Of a DNA stretch of 64,000 nt, positions 20,831 to 32,126 are shown piece by piece; the stretch's first letter is position 1, and every line of letters begins with the position of its first letter. Origin of the DNA: Synaphobranchus kaupii (Eukaryota; Chordata; Actinopteri; Anguilliformes; Synaphobranchidae); the NCBI GenBank assembly GCA_029718625.1, contig CM056378.1, positions 66,983,027-67,047,026 of the forward strand. Reading direction: 5' to 3'. A program made the translations under genes and the position numbers. The notes beneath the pieces are model-generated. The model made no database searches and had not been told where the DNA came from. It saw only the letters and a program-made list of their open reading frames with translations.

Positions 20831-21717
20831 AATTCCCTAGTGTGAGTGGGTGTATGTGCCTATTTGTGGTGCAGAGAGAGATAGGAAAGGTGCACTTACG
20901 GTAATAAAAGACGTTTCCAAAGCAGGGGTACTCTTGTAAATCAAAAGCCAGACACCTCTACTCTGGAAAAGATATTCCGACAGCCTCTCCTGACCCGTGG
21001 CTAGGGTCCCCTCTGTGCCAAATGGTTCCTGAGCCTTCTAATCGAGGGCGTCGTGTCACCAGAGTTATCCGTAGCTCTGTAGGGCAGAACAACACACACA
21101 AGGAGGGTGAGCGGGAGTGTCGTGGGTAGTGTTAGATAGGGGTGGAGGATTTAGTAAGGTGGCAAGGAAGAAGGGTAAGGAAGATTCAGTATACTAGAGG
21201 ACAGATAATACCAACTACAAAACAGTGGACCTAATCTAAACACACATATTCTTGTTTCTACCCATACATATGCATTCACACCAGCATCAGCAAAGGTAAT
21301 AACCATGAATCAGTGTATTCATGGAACAGTGCTCTGCTGATCCGGTCTTCTGTGCGGCAATCGTAGAAGGTTACAGGAGAGGTCGGCCTTCCGGTCAGTG
21401 GCAGGGCTCAGGCCAGTTTGGTCTCTACCCTGGAATGAGGTTCTGGGGCCCTTGCGGTCTCCTTCTCACGGGGAATTGCACAGTTTCAGAACAGGGCTTA
21501 GCGGCTGCTCGCACTGAGGAGTTAAACTCAAAAGAAACTGGTTTAATACACTTTAAACAGGGTGGTGAGACACACAGGTATGGCGTAGATTTCAAAAATG
21601 GGTAACTCGTTTTATGGTGAATAGTTCCTCTCCCACGGCTGAGTTCATTACCATAAACCCGTCCTAGTACTTTCCTCTTAAACGTAAGGTATTCAAAAGT
21701 TTAGTATTAGTAGAGAC
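20831..21717 (-). other. retroviral leader between primer site and gag
   Basis: About 890 bp of non-coding sequence, long for a retroviral leader. It should contain packaging signals and a splice donor for env, but I could not define them. Plus-strand frames here have no recognisable content. Confidence 0.6.
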
Positions 21718-21735
21718 ATCTCGGTGGGACCTCCA
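21718..21735 (-). promoter_or_regulatory. primer binding site, tRNA-Gln
   Basis: The minus strand reads TGGAGGTCCCACCGAGAT, three bases from the 5' LTR. To my recollection this is a perfect complement of the 3' end of vertebrate tRNA-Gln(UUG), CCA included. Confidence 0.85.
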
Positions 21736-21738
21736 ATA

Positions 21739-23314
21739 TGTCAGATTGATGGTAGGTAATTCAGAGTGAGTTTATTCATTAAATTAGAATTAATTTAATT
21801 GACTACTTTATTCTAAATTACCACACAATAGTTATGGACTATTGTTCAGGGATCCCTTCAGTTGCCCTGTTAGCAGCTCAGTATTCTGAATACTGAACCC
21901 AAGTCACTATAGGTCACCCTTTATCAACCTTAAGCACGTGATATGCCCTGAGGGAATTCCCCCCTCGGCACTTATAACATTCAAATGTCTCGATGTGACT
22001 TTGTTAGTGGATCACTCCGTCAGCGTGAGAGAGGAAACAGGTCCAAACATTTAGTTTAATTAATGAATTTTAATACGGGAATGCGGGAATCCACCGGGAC
22101 TCTAACAGTGTTACACTACTAGCATTCAACACAATATAACAAAATACAGACACGGGAATATAGCTATATTAATTTTACAGTATATCGCCGTTAAAACAAC
22201 ACATACACTAAACAAAGGGATGCGGTACACACAATGTAGGAACGGTATATCAGGAAAAGCAGTGGTAGCCTACGACTCGACTAGTAGCGAGTAATTGAGA
22301 GGAAGGTGGGGTTACTTACTAGTCGAACGCGAACCAGGAAAAGATGAAGAGGAAAAGAAGGATCTCCCAGGCCCAGTGGATGCCCAACGCGGGATAATGC
22401 AGTTTCTGAACCAAACGGAAAACTCGGATGCTCAGTCTTTCTGTTGGAGGCGTGGGTCGCGGGAATTAACCAAAAAGACGCAGGAGTCCAAGTGAAGTCG
22501 TAGATGAAAAAAAAAGAAGAGAGCGAGTCCCTGAGGTCGCCCCCCTAAAATACCTGACTGGCTAGGGGAGGGTCCACGCTGCTATTGGTTGTTGGGAGTA
22601 CCCGCCTTCACATCCTTGTCACAGTGCCCGTCTCGGGCGGGTCACACTAATTTTAAGAAATTAGTACAGGAATGTGATTAAGTTAGATAACTCTCAACTC
22701 TACCGAAATACACGGATATAGTTGGTCTCTTGATTTTTGTTATAAATTTATGGAGCTAACCATACCAAACACGATTACTTCCGGCTTCGTTTAGGGGGAG
22801 ATGGTTGATAATTCGTTAGCGGCGTGGGCTGGCAACCTCGGAGATGCGGTGCTATACGATAAGGACTTGGACATGGCTTTATTTATTTATTTGGCTCCGT
22901 TAGGCATCAGAAACTGCATTTTTGATTAAATTTACTGAGAGGCTACTTTTCTCCATTCATGAGCATGAATGGATTCTCCTAGAGATACTGGGAACGCTCG
23001 CTAGGCGTCAGTAGTGTTCTACGCAAAATATGGTGCTGGCGCGATCAGAGGCTATATTGATAGCGGGGTTCACACCTCGCCCGTGATCGGCGATGCGCAA
23101 TCGTCTGGGCTTATGCCGGGTGGGTGTTAACCCCCCTCCTATTGTTACCTAATGCTTTGATCCCCGGGGCCTGGAGCTCCAGAAAGGAAGGGAAAGATAG
23201 CGTTGGAATGTTACACAGACACAGGGGCATTTTTAGGGTTTTCTGTATATACAAAGAGTTCCCTACTCAGGAAGAGAACTGGGGAGAGACAAACAGAATG
23301 ATAATGGTCCTACA
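21739..23314 (-). repeat. 5' LTR of the endogenous retrovirus
   Basis: 1576 bp. An AATAAA polyadenylation signal lies on the minus strand at 21771-21776, close to the 3' end of the LTR. It lacks the 27-bp block present in the 3' LTR. Promoter position is uncertain; TATA-like candidates are near 22550 and 22740. Confidence 0.93.
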
Positions 23315-23318
23315 TAGG

Positions 23319-24470
23319 ATAGTAGCCAAGCCCGCAGGAACAGCTCTAAATTTCATTGTGTAGCACGAAAACAGTCTGAGAAATGCTAGCATTAAAAATG
23401 CATGGGTTTAAATTTTGTTCTGTGTAGCACGATAAAAGTCGGACAATCGTGCTCAGGGTGATGATTCAATAGATTAATTTTCGTGACGATGAGCACGAAA
23501 AAGCGTGAGACCAGGTTGATTTTTCACCTGTTAACATAACAAAGTTTATCTTAACCTAAAGGCTAAGACCATTGCGCTATTGTGTGAATCAATCCTGCAT
23601 GAACACAATTCTGATCATGCTATTCTCCTGTCCTCTAGTGGTTCTACCCATCTTATTTCTATTCCTTTCTCTGTCTCTCTTTCAGTTATGTCAAGAACAA
23701 TTGCTACCACTCATCCACCTATACCTGTATACCCAGCTGTTGGTAAGTACTGTATGTGTCAGTTTTGGGGGCTGCTGCTCAAAGTCGAAATTTCTGAATG
23801 CACTGGGGTTCTGTTCAAGTCTTTGCTATGTGTGCGCAGGCACCTTGTAACATCTGCCTTTATTTCTGTTTCTGAGGAGGAGAAAATGCTGTGAGTTAGC
23901 TGCCAATCCATGGCCTTCCTTGCGTATTTCTCCCCATGCTGGATGTAGCTGTCTCATATGCACATTTTGGGGAAACATTAATAAAAAGTTTCAATGAATT
24001 ATAAAACTTTTTTATTGAAGGGTTCATTGTTTGCATAAGTCATGCAGTAGGTATAAGGTGAAATTGCTATTTTTTAAATCATTTGTAAAGACTAAATAAT
24101 CAAGTACACCATTCAAAATTATGAATCATGAATAAGGGAAACATTTTATTCTTCGATATGCTGCGTTTCATTCACAGCAAGTTTAATCACCGTCTCCAAC
24201 GTTGTCCTGGATGATAAGGGGAAAAAAACGTAGAGACGTTAGGAGTTTGTTATAGGACACAGCAAAGTTCAGCAGCCTGTCTCAGTTTAAAGCCCATCAC
24301 CACATCAAGGTGCAGGCTGAACGTGAGAACACGCACATTCACAAGACAAACCCTGACAAGACACATTAAAATGACAAGGTCACATTAAGGAAAAATGTGC
24401 AAGTTTATGTGGGATCTAAGTGGTAGCTTACTAGCAAAACTCATCCACGGATGTCTGTAAGCAAAGACAC
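23319..24470. other. non-coding spacer with one exon-like stretch
   Basis: Unique-looking DNA right of the retrovirus. It contains two copies of a GTAGCACGA motif around 23360-23440, an exon-like segment at 23686-23742, and an AATAAA near 23981. No other gene-like signal. Confidence 0.5.
23686..23742 (+). other. candidate 57-bp internal exon
   Basis: A long pyrimidine tract and CTCTTTCAG precede the segment, and GTTG|GTAAGTACTG follows it, so both splice sites match consensus well. The segment can read MSRTIATTHPPIPVYPAV in one frame. Neighbouring exons were not found. Chance or a TE-borne exon are alternatives. Confidence 0.3.
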
Positions 24471-24473
24471 TTA

Positions 24474-26384
24474 GGGCCCTATCTTACACCCGGCGCAAAG
24501 CGGCGCTAACCCAAACGAAAGTGTCTTTGCTATTTTACACCCGGCGCTAGGCTCATTACAACGCCTAGCGCTCACGTCCTTTAACTAGCATGTATTCTTG
24601 CACCCATTACAAGTGAACTGGGCGTGTTGGTCTTAAGATAAGGAGTGGCCAGGATTCTTTTTGGCTTATTGCTATCTTGAGCCAGCAGAAAGCGCTTGCG
24701 CTAGAACCACCTGGTCTAAAGTCATGTCGCAGTTGTTTACATGTTATTTTAACGGCGCATATAAGTGTGTCTACATAAGCGTGTGCACAACGCCCGTACC
24801 CTCCTGTCTGTTACACACAGGGGCGCGCACAAGCATGACTAAAATATCTAGATCACAATGTGAAATATTATTATTGTGTAGGCTATATCAAAAATGCATA
24901 ATAATAAAAGATTCAATAGGTCCACATACCTTTCCATCAGCGAAGGGAAACGATGCCACATTACATTGCTCTCAGCCCACTCCATCAACATCCAGGCGAT
25001 GTGCGATGGTACGGGACAATGACTATCAATTTAAAAGGAGCTGATAACACCTATATCAAGCCTAATGCGCGAATTGTCATTTACACCTAATGCGTGAATT
25101 GTCATTCAATGGAAAACTCGCACACTGCAATAGACGGACATTTGAGTTCTGAAAATGCGCTTCAGACGTCATTTCAATACAGCTGTTTATCTAGGAATAC
25201 AGCCTGTAAGTAAATAGAATGGTTTGTGACTGAAAAAAGTTCAAAACCTTGTCCAGTGAATATTGCTTTTATTGTTTTTCAAATAGCCTAGGCTACAGCG
25301 GATTCGCTATGCATAAGGTTTTTTTCGATAGCCTATGGTTAAAAAAACGGAGATAAATGTCGTCATGTTACCTGAATTGTAACCTTAGCTATTCTTCTTC
25401 CTTCATATTTTTTTAATTACAGTGACAAGGTTTCCATACCCTCAGCTTATTAAAACCCCGCTGATTTCACCTGTTATTCCATAAATGAACAAAATATATT
25501 AAAGAGAACTAAGCGGCTAATTAGAAACAAAATTTGCAGCACGTTACAAAATTACAATTAATTTACAATTAATTTTAATGCCATTATCTGCATGTGCGCT
25601 TTACATGAGCAGGCCTGTGTCCCCTGCTGTAAACGCACTTTTCACGGTCTTCCTGGGTAAGTGGATCGTTTTAAAGAATTACGCTACCAGTAAAATAGGT
25701 TGGTCACATTTCCATGAGCAGGACATTATAAAACAAGGGAAAATATGCTGAACCTATGGGTTGCCAACCTGACAGATTTATTGTATTTAGTGTCATCATT
25801 AAGGCAAAATAACATTATTTATGTTATTAATCAAAATTAGAATGCAGGTAGCCTAATGAACTTCGGATGAAGCTTGAACATAAGTTCATTGCATAATCAA
25901 ACGAAATTCGTTAAACAAGCAGGCTAATTTGGCGTTTTCTAAGGTGACAGGGAAGCCATTGGTTGCTTATTCTCAGCTGTTGCAGGTGAAATTTAACCGC
26001 ATATATTTTGTAAACAGCACTGTCAGGAATTACCGGGAACTCATAATGGTTAGCCCGAATAATATTGATCATAGGCTACTATTGATCCATATAGCCTATT
26101 CCTTGATCGCAATAACACGCACGAGCATGTCTGTTTCGCCATCATAAGCAATCCGCCAAGGTGGAAAAGCAGGCTTTTAAAGGGAATGGGATATGAAATT
26201 TTGATTGGTTTATTGCATATCATGCCCAAGACACACCTATAATTAATGAAGAGACTAGGTTCAGCCCAGTTGCACCTTGCGCCGTGCTTAGCGCCAAAAA
26301 AACACGCCGTTAAAATAGCAAAAGTGGACTTGGACACACCCTAAATGGACTTGACCAAGCGCCAAGATCGCCAAGATAGGGCCC
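24474..26384. mobile_element. non-autonomous PIF/Harbinger element
   Basis: The 1911-bp unit has the target duplication TTA on both sides (24471-24473 and 26385-26387) and termini GGGCCCTATCTT in inverted orientation. Subterminal blocks with GGCGC and TTTGCTATTTTA also recur inverted. TTA duplications and GGGCCCTAT ends are typical of fish Harbinger elements. No transposase or Myb-like gene is inside; the 127-codon frame at 24661-25044 has no recognisable domain. It would need a transposase supplied elsewhere. Confidence 0.8.
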
Positions 26385-26494
26385 TTACTCTTTATGCGCG
26401 GTTAAAAGTGCATTATCTGGTTTTGATGCGCAACTCAATCCGTTGATTTCTTTTGAGCGATGAGAGGATGCACACGTGTAAATCGACATACAAA

Positions 26495-27258
26495 AGCAAC
26501 ATAATAGTAAACGCAGCCACAATAACCTAATGTAATGTTATGTAAAGCTACAATGTCCTATAGCCTAGCTGGGCTATAGACAATGGGGAGCACTCGCTGT
26601 TCTTCGCATACCGCATAGCCTACTGTGTCACGCGGTTAGACAAAATAGGCTATTTCGAAAAATATAACCAGCTAATGACATGTTAGATCCACCAACCTTT
26701 CCCTTATATTAAAACAAAGTTCTTTACAGCCCACTTTCCTGAGTCCAGCGCCTACCCCAGATCCACTCTAACCACAGAGTGGATGTCTTGAGAACATTCG
26801 ATGTTATGTGAAAACCAAAACAATAACAACATAGATAAAATATTAAATAGGTCTATGATATGATTATGTTAACATAATTAAACAAGAGCAACATAATAGT
26901 AAACGCAGCCACAATAACCTAATGTAATGTTATGTAAAGCTACAATGTCCTATAGCCTAGCTGGGCTATAGACAACGGGGAGCACTCGCTGTTCTTCACA
27001 AACATTTATCGCACAGCCTACTGTGTCACGCAGTTAGACAAAATAGGCTATTTCAAAAAATATAACCAGTTAATGACATGTTGGATCCACCAACCTTTCC
27101 CTTATGTTAAAACAAAGTTATTTCCAGCCCGTTTTCCTGAGTCCAGCGCCTACCCCAGATCCACTCTAACCGAGTGGATGTCGTGAGAACATTCGATGTT
27201 ATGTGAAAACCAAAATATTAAATAGGTCTATGATATGATTACGTTCACATAATTAAAT
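26495..27258 (+). repeat. tandem duplication, about 390 bp unit
   Basis: 26495-26886 and 26887-27258 are head-to-tail copies with few substitutions and about 20 bp of indels. Both start AGCAACATAATAG and end near ATAATTAAA. No coding content. Confidence 0.85.
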
Positions 27259-28827
27259 AATGATTATTGCATCTGCTTGTTTATTTTGTTTAATCCGTAA
27301 CGTTAGTCTGTGGTATGGCTTGGCTTGGCAGTAGCCTAGCTACAGCGGTAACATTACATTATATCCGGACCGCTCTCTGGCTCAAGATTTCCGTGAACCA
27401 GCCTTGCGCGGCTAGCTAATAGTGTGGTGTAGCCATGGAACTGTAGGCAAAATAATTAGAAATCGCGATGGAAATGGCCACAGTGAAACTTGGCGCCTAT
27501 TTTTCAGGCCTCTCCCTAATGTCTGTGTTATTGTTAGACTGTTAGAATGAACTATGGTGATCTTGTAATGTTATGGTAACGTTAGACAGATTAATGGCTA
27601 GGCTAGGCCACGTAGCGGCTATCTTGTTGAAATAGCCTCACAGCCTAACGTGAGCAAAACTGCAAATCCAGATAAACAGCCACAAATAGTTACTAAAAAT
27701 GTTTAATAACTATCTTGTTAACTAGCGTTATTAACAAGCATAATACGCTGGGAGCCGGACAACTTTTCTGTAGCCAAGCCGATGTTGACCCGCTACCATT
27801 AGCGTCTTGCTATCTGGGCGGCTTTTCAGACTTCAACACTAACATATTCACTGGGGTAGGTTACTAGTGTAATCTAACAACACCCATCTTGAGATATGAA
27901 GTATGTCCTTAGAAATATTACACACGTGAAAGCATTTGAAAACCATTTCATTATTATGCACAAGATAGCTGGTAAGCGAACTTCATAACTGTTAGATAAC
28001 CTAACTATAGCTACAGCGACGGAGCCAGTTAGCTGAATGCTCACAGCAAGCCAAGTCAGCCAACCATAGACTTCAATGGACGTTGAGAGAATGGATTTGA
28101 GGCGAAAATGCCAATAGGCCTCCTCACGTGATTGCCCTGTGATGTAACTTGAATTACCACGTGACAATGTTCAGCGTTCAGTGCGCCTACTCAACACTCA
28201 CCGATGAGGTTTTTTAAATCATGCCTCTCTTTTTTCTGTGTAGGCTAAAAAAAATTTTGACCCAGGAAAAATGTAAAATGTGATTGCCTGCTTCTATTGA
28301 CTACCATATTGTGAACTTTTGATACCTAGATTGCGCTGGGGCGACTATGTTGACTTTCACAATGCTCCATTGGAAATACATGGCAGACCTCATCAGTAAT
28401 ACTATTTCCGGGCCATGGCGGCCATCTTGCGGAGGTGCCATTGCGGAAGAACCAAATTGAATAGGGCTGAATGGAACCACGTGACCACGTTGCCTTTCTA
28501 GTTCTTATATAGTTCTGTGATTGGCCCCCCCACTTTTACCGTCCTCGTTGCGAATCTGTGGGTACGCTCCAAAACCATGCTGGTTCGCACTGATTATGGA
28601 GCGTCAAAGGCGGAGACAGTGCAATCTGTCAGCTGGCGGCAGCAGCACGTGATTTGCGCTAGCCTCCTGTCTGCCGTCTCTGGTTGGTCGTATTGATCAC
28701 ATGATGGTGACAGGTTTCTATGACAAAATGACAGTGTAAACACGGCGCCATCTTTAGGACCTATTTCGCGCTGCAGCCGTCCCTCATGCTCAGTCAGCGG
28801 GTGGGGGAGAGATGGCTACATATGGCT
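27259..28827. other. non-coding spacer
   Basis: No supported gene. The 97-codon minus frame at 27874-28167 lacks domain features. GGCGGCCATCTTG-type motifs near 28420 are YY1-like and may mark promoter-like sequence, which I cannot confirm. Confidence 0.45.
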
Positions 28828-29359
28828 AACGTTTTAGCCACAAAGAAATCGCACACATCACACTGCTGATGAAAAAAAGTTAGCTATTCTAGATTGTGAT
28901 TCGTAGCCTATTTGCTGCCTAGCAAGCTGCTGGTCCCACGTAGTTCCGCTGAAAACCTACTAAAATTAGCTTTTGGTGACCTGATCCACAATCGTCTCTC
29001 TAACGTTAACGTTAAGTTACTAGCTAGCGTTAGAGTCCTGCTGATTAGTTTGTGTTTCCCATGGCATGCCATGGTGAAGACACCTGTTGTGCGAGCTTGT
29101 CACTTTTACTTTTAGCTTAGGCCTTGGAAACATGTGTCTGTAAGTACTTGTAGCAAACGTGGGTAGATAATACATTGTTAGGCAGCATTTTTGTTGTCCG
29201 TTTTGGACCGCTTTTAATATCTTAGAAGATTGCGGCGCCTCAGCCATTAGCCGCTAGACCCGCTAATGAGGATTTCAATGTTAAATGGGCTTGCTAATGC
29301 TAACTTGCGCTAAATTATTTTTTACATTTTCTAGCTTGATGCTAAGCCTGTTATATTTC

Positions 29360-29685
29360 TGTGGTAGGGGGGCGTGGTTTTAGGCGCTGTCGGAAAGAGA
29401 GAGAGTGAACTTGTGTGGTTTGTGGAGCCGACACAGCTGTCGGGAATCACGCAATTGGTAACGATTGATTGTGTTATTGATTGTATCGATTAACCAATTG
29501 CCTTGATTGTTCGACAGTGAGCCTGAGTGCATAAAAGCCTGCCGGAAGATCTACAGGGACGGTCTTGTCTTTATGTTTATATGTGTGTAGCCATTACGGA
29601 GAGAACAAGAAATAAAAACCCTGTTCTCTCATTCCAACGTCTGGTTTCTGTCTCTGCACAAGAGCGGTGTGCTCACTTCACCACA
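29360..29685 (+). repeat. 5' LTR, Gmr1-like element
   Basis: 326 bp. Differs from the 3' LTR by a handful of substitutions and lacks a 13-bp block (about 31987-31999 in the 3' copy). Confidence 0.93.
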
Positions 29686-29686
29686 G

Positions 29687-29704
29687 TGGTGGCCCGTACG
29701 GGGA
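29687..29704 (+). promoter_or_regulatory. primer binding site, tRNA-Ile
   Basis: TGGTGGCCCGTACGGGGA lies one base after the 5' LTR. From memory it is the exact complement of the 3' end of vertebrate tRNA-Ile(AAU), CCA included. Confidence 0.8.
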
Positions 29705-29752
29705 AACGAAGAAGCAAACAAGTGCAGAAGACACAACAAAAAAAAAGAAGCC

Positions 29753-30079
29753 ATGGATAATAGCCAGGAACAGCCGGAGCAGCCAATCTCCATAACAGCG
29801 CTGGGGAAATTGCTGGAGGGTCTAGCTGCCGTGCAGGTGCAACAGTCGGCTGCTCATGCCAAGCAGATGCAAGCCCTGCATGAGCAGTCTAGCCTCCAGA
29901 CACAGGCGCTGTTACAGCTGGCTGCTGCCGGGGGTTCCAGGGGAAGGCAGAGCGTTTCATCCCCGAAATTCCACCTCCCAAAGATGACAGCAGACGATGA
30001 CGCTCAGGTGGCCACTGGAAGAGTGGTCGGTACATCTCCTGCCCCTCTTTTCAGGGGAGGCGCAATAAGCGGCGCATAG
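29753..30079 (+). pseudogene. gag: gag N-terminus, Gmr1-like element
   Basis: An ATG at 29753 opens a frame with a Gln-rich helical region (LGKLLEGLAAVQVQQ, then repeats of AHAKQMQALHEQ) and stops at 30079. This N-terminal coiled coil is common in fish gypsy gags. The downstream capsid lies in another frame, and a stop interrupts the block before it near 30068-30080. Confidence 0.7.
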
Positions 30080-30930
30080 CCTGCCGGCAGCCGCTAGGGC
30101 GGACTTTAGGAATCTAAAGAAAGCGGTCCTCGACCGAATGGGATTCAGCCCGGAGGACCACCGACGACGCTTCCGGGAGACCACCCTGACGGGAGAGGAC
30201 CGGCCGTTCGCCTACGCCCAGTGGCTGACGGACATGGCGAGGCGCTGGCTCCAGCTGGAAATTCGATCCGCAGCTGGAGTCGTGGAGCAGGTGGTCCTCG
30301 AGCGGTTTATCGCGGGGTTGCCGGCGGATACGGCCAGCTGGGTCCAGTGCCATCGGCCCACCAACTGGATGTCGACGTCACCCTGGCGGAGGACCACCTG
30401 GCACAACACCCCTTCACCCAGCAGCAGAAGCCGGAGCCAGCGCCCCGGAAAAAGTTCACCACCCGTGCTGTTCCCCTTCCCATTTCCCGTCCCCAAAACC
30501 CCTCCTTCCCTCGTGTTAATCCCCTTGTTTTTTCTCCTCCTTCTCCCCACTCAGGCTCAGTGGCGGTGCAGTCCGGACCACAGGGAGCTCCTCAGACGCC
30601 TGGACCGTCGTGTTGGCAGTGCGGTCAGCCGGGCCACCTGCACCGCGATTGTCCGCTCATGGAAGTGGGGCAGGTGGTCCATGTCGTCGGCCCGCCCACC
30701 TCCGCTCCCGATACAGATGGGGTGTACTGCATTCCGGTAAGGGTGCAAGGGTGTGAACACCGGGCCCTGTTGGACTCAGGGGCGATGCAGACCATGATCC
30801 AACAGAGCCTGGTTCGACCAGAGGCTTTGGTGGCGGCACGTTGGGTAGCTATTAGGTGTGTGCATGGGGATGTACACAAGTACCCTATAGTACCAAAAAA
30901 AAAAGCATATTCTAGAGGCTGCGGTTAGCT
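30080..30930 (+). pseudogene. gag SCAN-like capsid, zinc knuckle and protease
   Basis: Two overlapping frames together cover a SCAN-like capsid block (KKAVLDRMGFSPEDHRRRF, then WLQLEIRSAAGVVEQVVLE and RFIAGLPADTASWV). A CCHC knuckle CWQCGQPGHLHRDC follows at about 30612-30653, and an aspartic protease with ALLDSGAMQTMI at about 30763-30798. The SCAN domain of tetrapod zinc-finger proteins is thought to derive from Gmr1-like gag capsid. The protease frame is lost at an A10 run near 30895-30904. Not translatable as one protein. Confidence 0.75.
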
Positions 30931-31020
30931 CACACCCTCTGATTTTGGGCACAGATTGGGCGGGGTTTAAACAGGTAGCTGAGAAGCTGATGGGGGTGCG
31001 ATCACGACCGCTAGGGAAGT

Positions 31021-31794
31021 GTGACGTGTGTGCAGTTGACAGTGGTGACGCGGGGTCGCCCGACACTGCCGGGGGGGGCGGCTCCGGGAGAGCCTCCGGT
31101 GGAGACTCCCCAGGTGCCGGTGTTCCACCCCGTGGAGGATTTCCCACTCGTGCAGTCTCGCGACGACACCCTACGCTTCGCCTTTGATCAGGTCGTATAT
31201 GTGGATAGTCAGCTGGTGCGCCCTGACGCTGCACGCTCTCACCCATATTTTGTAATCATTAAGGACAGATTGTACAGAGTGAGTCGTGACACTCAGACAG
31301 GTGAGGAGATGACCCAGTTGTTGGTACCTAAAAGCCGCCGGGAAATGATTTTCCAGGTGGCTCATTACAACCCCATGGCTGGTCATTTAGGATATGAGAA
31401 AACACTAAACCGGATAATGGCCCGTTTCTATTGGCCGGGCATTTGGGCGGACGTACGTCGGTGGTGTGCGTCCTGCCCAGACTGTCAGCTAGTGAATTCC
31501 CCGGCCATCCAAAAAGAGCCGTTGCGCCTTCTACCATTAATTGAGGTCCCTTTTGATAGAGTGGGCATGGACCTCATCGGGCCATTTGACAGAAGCACGC
31601 AGGGATACCGATTTGTATTAGTTCTGGTGGATTATGCAACCAGGTATCCCGAAGCAGTGCCGTTATGCAATATCTCGGCTAAGAGTGTTACGCAGGCATT
31701 GTTTCAGATAATCTCCTGCGTCGGAATCCCGAAAGAGATTCTGACGGATCAAGGCACTTCCCGGCCTAAGTCGGGCGGTGGGGGTATGTGGTAG
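31021..31794 (+). pseudogene. integrase N-terminal half, truncated
   Basis: The frame carries a pre-integrase block (SRDDTLRFAFDQVVYVDSQ), then an HHCC zinc module (HYNPMAGH ... CASCPDC) and the start of the catalytic core (GMDLIGPFD with the first Asp, LTDQGTS with the second). It then breaks off just before the 3' LTR, so the catalytic Glu is missing. The deletion joins integrase almost directly to the 3' LTR, leaving GGCGGTGGGGGTA as the purine tract. Confidence 0.8.
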
Positions 31795-32126
31795 GGGGGC
31801 GTGGTTTTAGGTGCTGCCGGCAAGAGAGAGAGTGAACTCGTGTGGTTTGTGGAGCCGACACAGCTGTCGGGAATCACGCAATTGGTAACGATTGATTGTG
31901 TTATTGATTGTATCGATTAACCAATTGCCTTGATTGTTCGGCAGTGAGCCTGAGTGCATAAAAGCCTGCCGGAAGATCTACAGGGAGAAGGACGGAAGAC
32001 GGTCTTGTCTTTATGTTTATATGTGTGTAGCCATTACGGAGAGAACAAGAAATAAAAACCCTGTTCTCTCATTCCAACGTCTGGTTTCTGTCTCTGCACA
32101 AGAGCGGTGGTGCTCACTTCACCACA
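31787..32126 (+). repeat. 3' LTR, Gmr1-like element
   Basis: 340 bp, about 1-2% divergent from the 5' copy apart from a 13-bp insertion. Confidence 0.93.

Larger units (their letters stand above)
10798..23314 (-). mobile_element. full-length endogenous retrovirus, 12.5 kb, defective
   Basis: Reading right to left: 5' LTR (21739-23314), primer site for tRNA-Gln, leader, gag, in-frame UGA, pol (PR, RT, tether, RNase H, integrase), env, polypurine tract, 3' LTR (10798-12396). The LTRs begin TG and end CA and differ by roughly 18 substitutions plus a 27-bp indel in about 1570 bp (counted by eye), so insertion was recent. The four bases outside each end are TAGC (10794-10797) and TAGG (23315-23318), a near match but not an exact target duplication. 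Several frameshifts make it non-functional. The organisation resembles lokiretroviruses, a fish-centred lineage described as intermediate between Ty3/gypsy elements and retroviruses; that placement is inference. Confidence 0.92.
29360..32126 (+). mobile_element. internally deleted Gmr1-like Ty3/gypsy element
   Basis: LTRs at 29360-29685 and 31787-32126 begin TGTGG and end CCACA, with identical 5-bp duplications ATTTC outside (29355-29359 and 32127-32131). The paralogous site near 56938 has a single ATTTC and no element, which proves the insertion. Inside are a primer site, gag, protease and the first part of integrase. RT, RNase H and the rest of integrase are missing. The order protease then integrase is that of Gmr1-like elements, where integrase precedes RT. 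Confidence 0.93.

Noticed and set aside
10798..23314. Reading the 10.8 and 21.7 kb repeats as a simple segmental duplication
   Set aside because: TG...CA ends, a primer site, a polypurine tract and gag-pol-env between them show they are LTRs.
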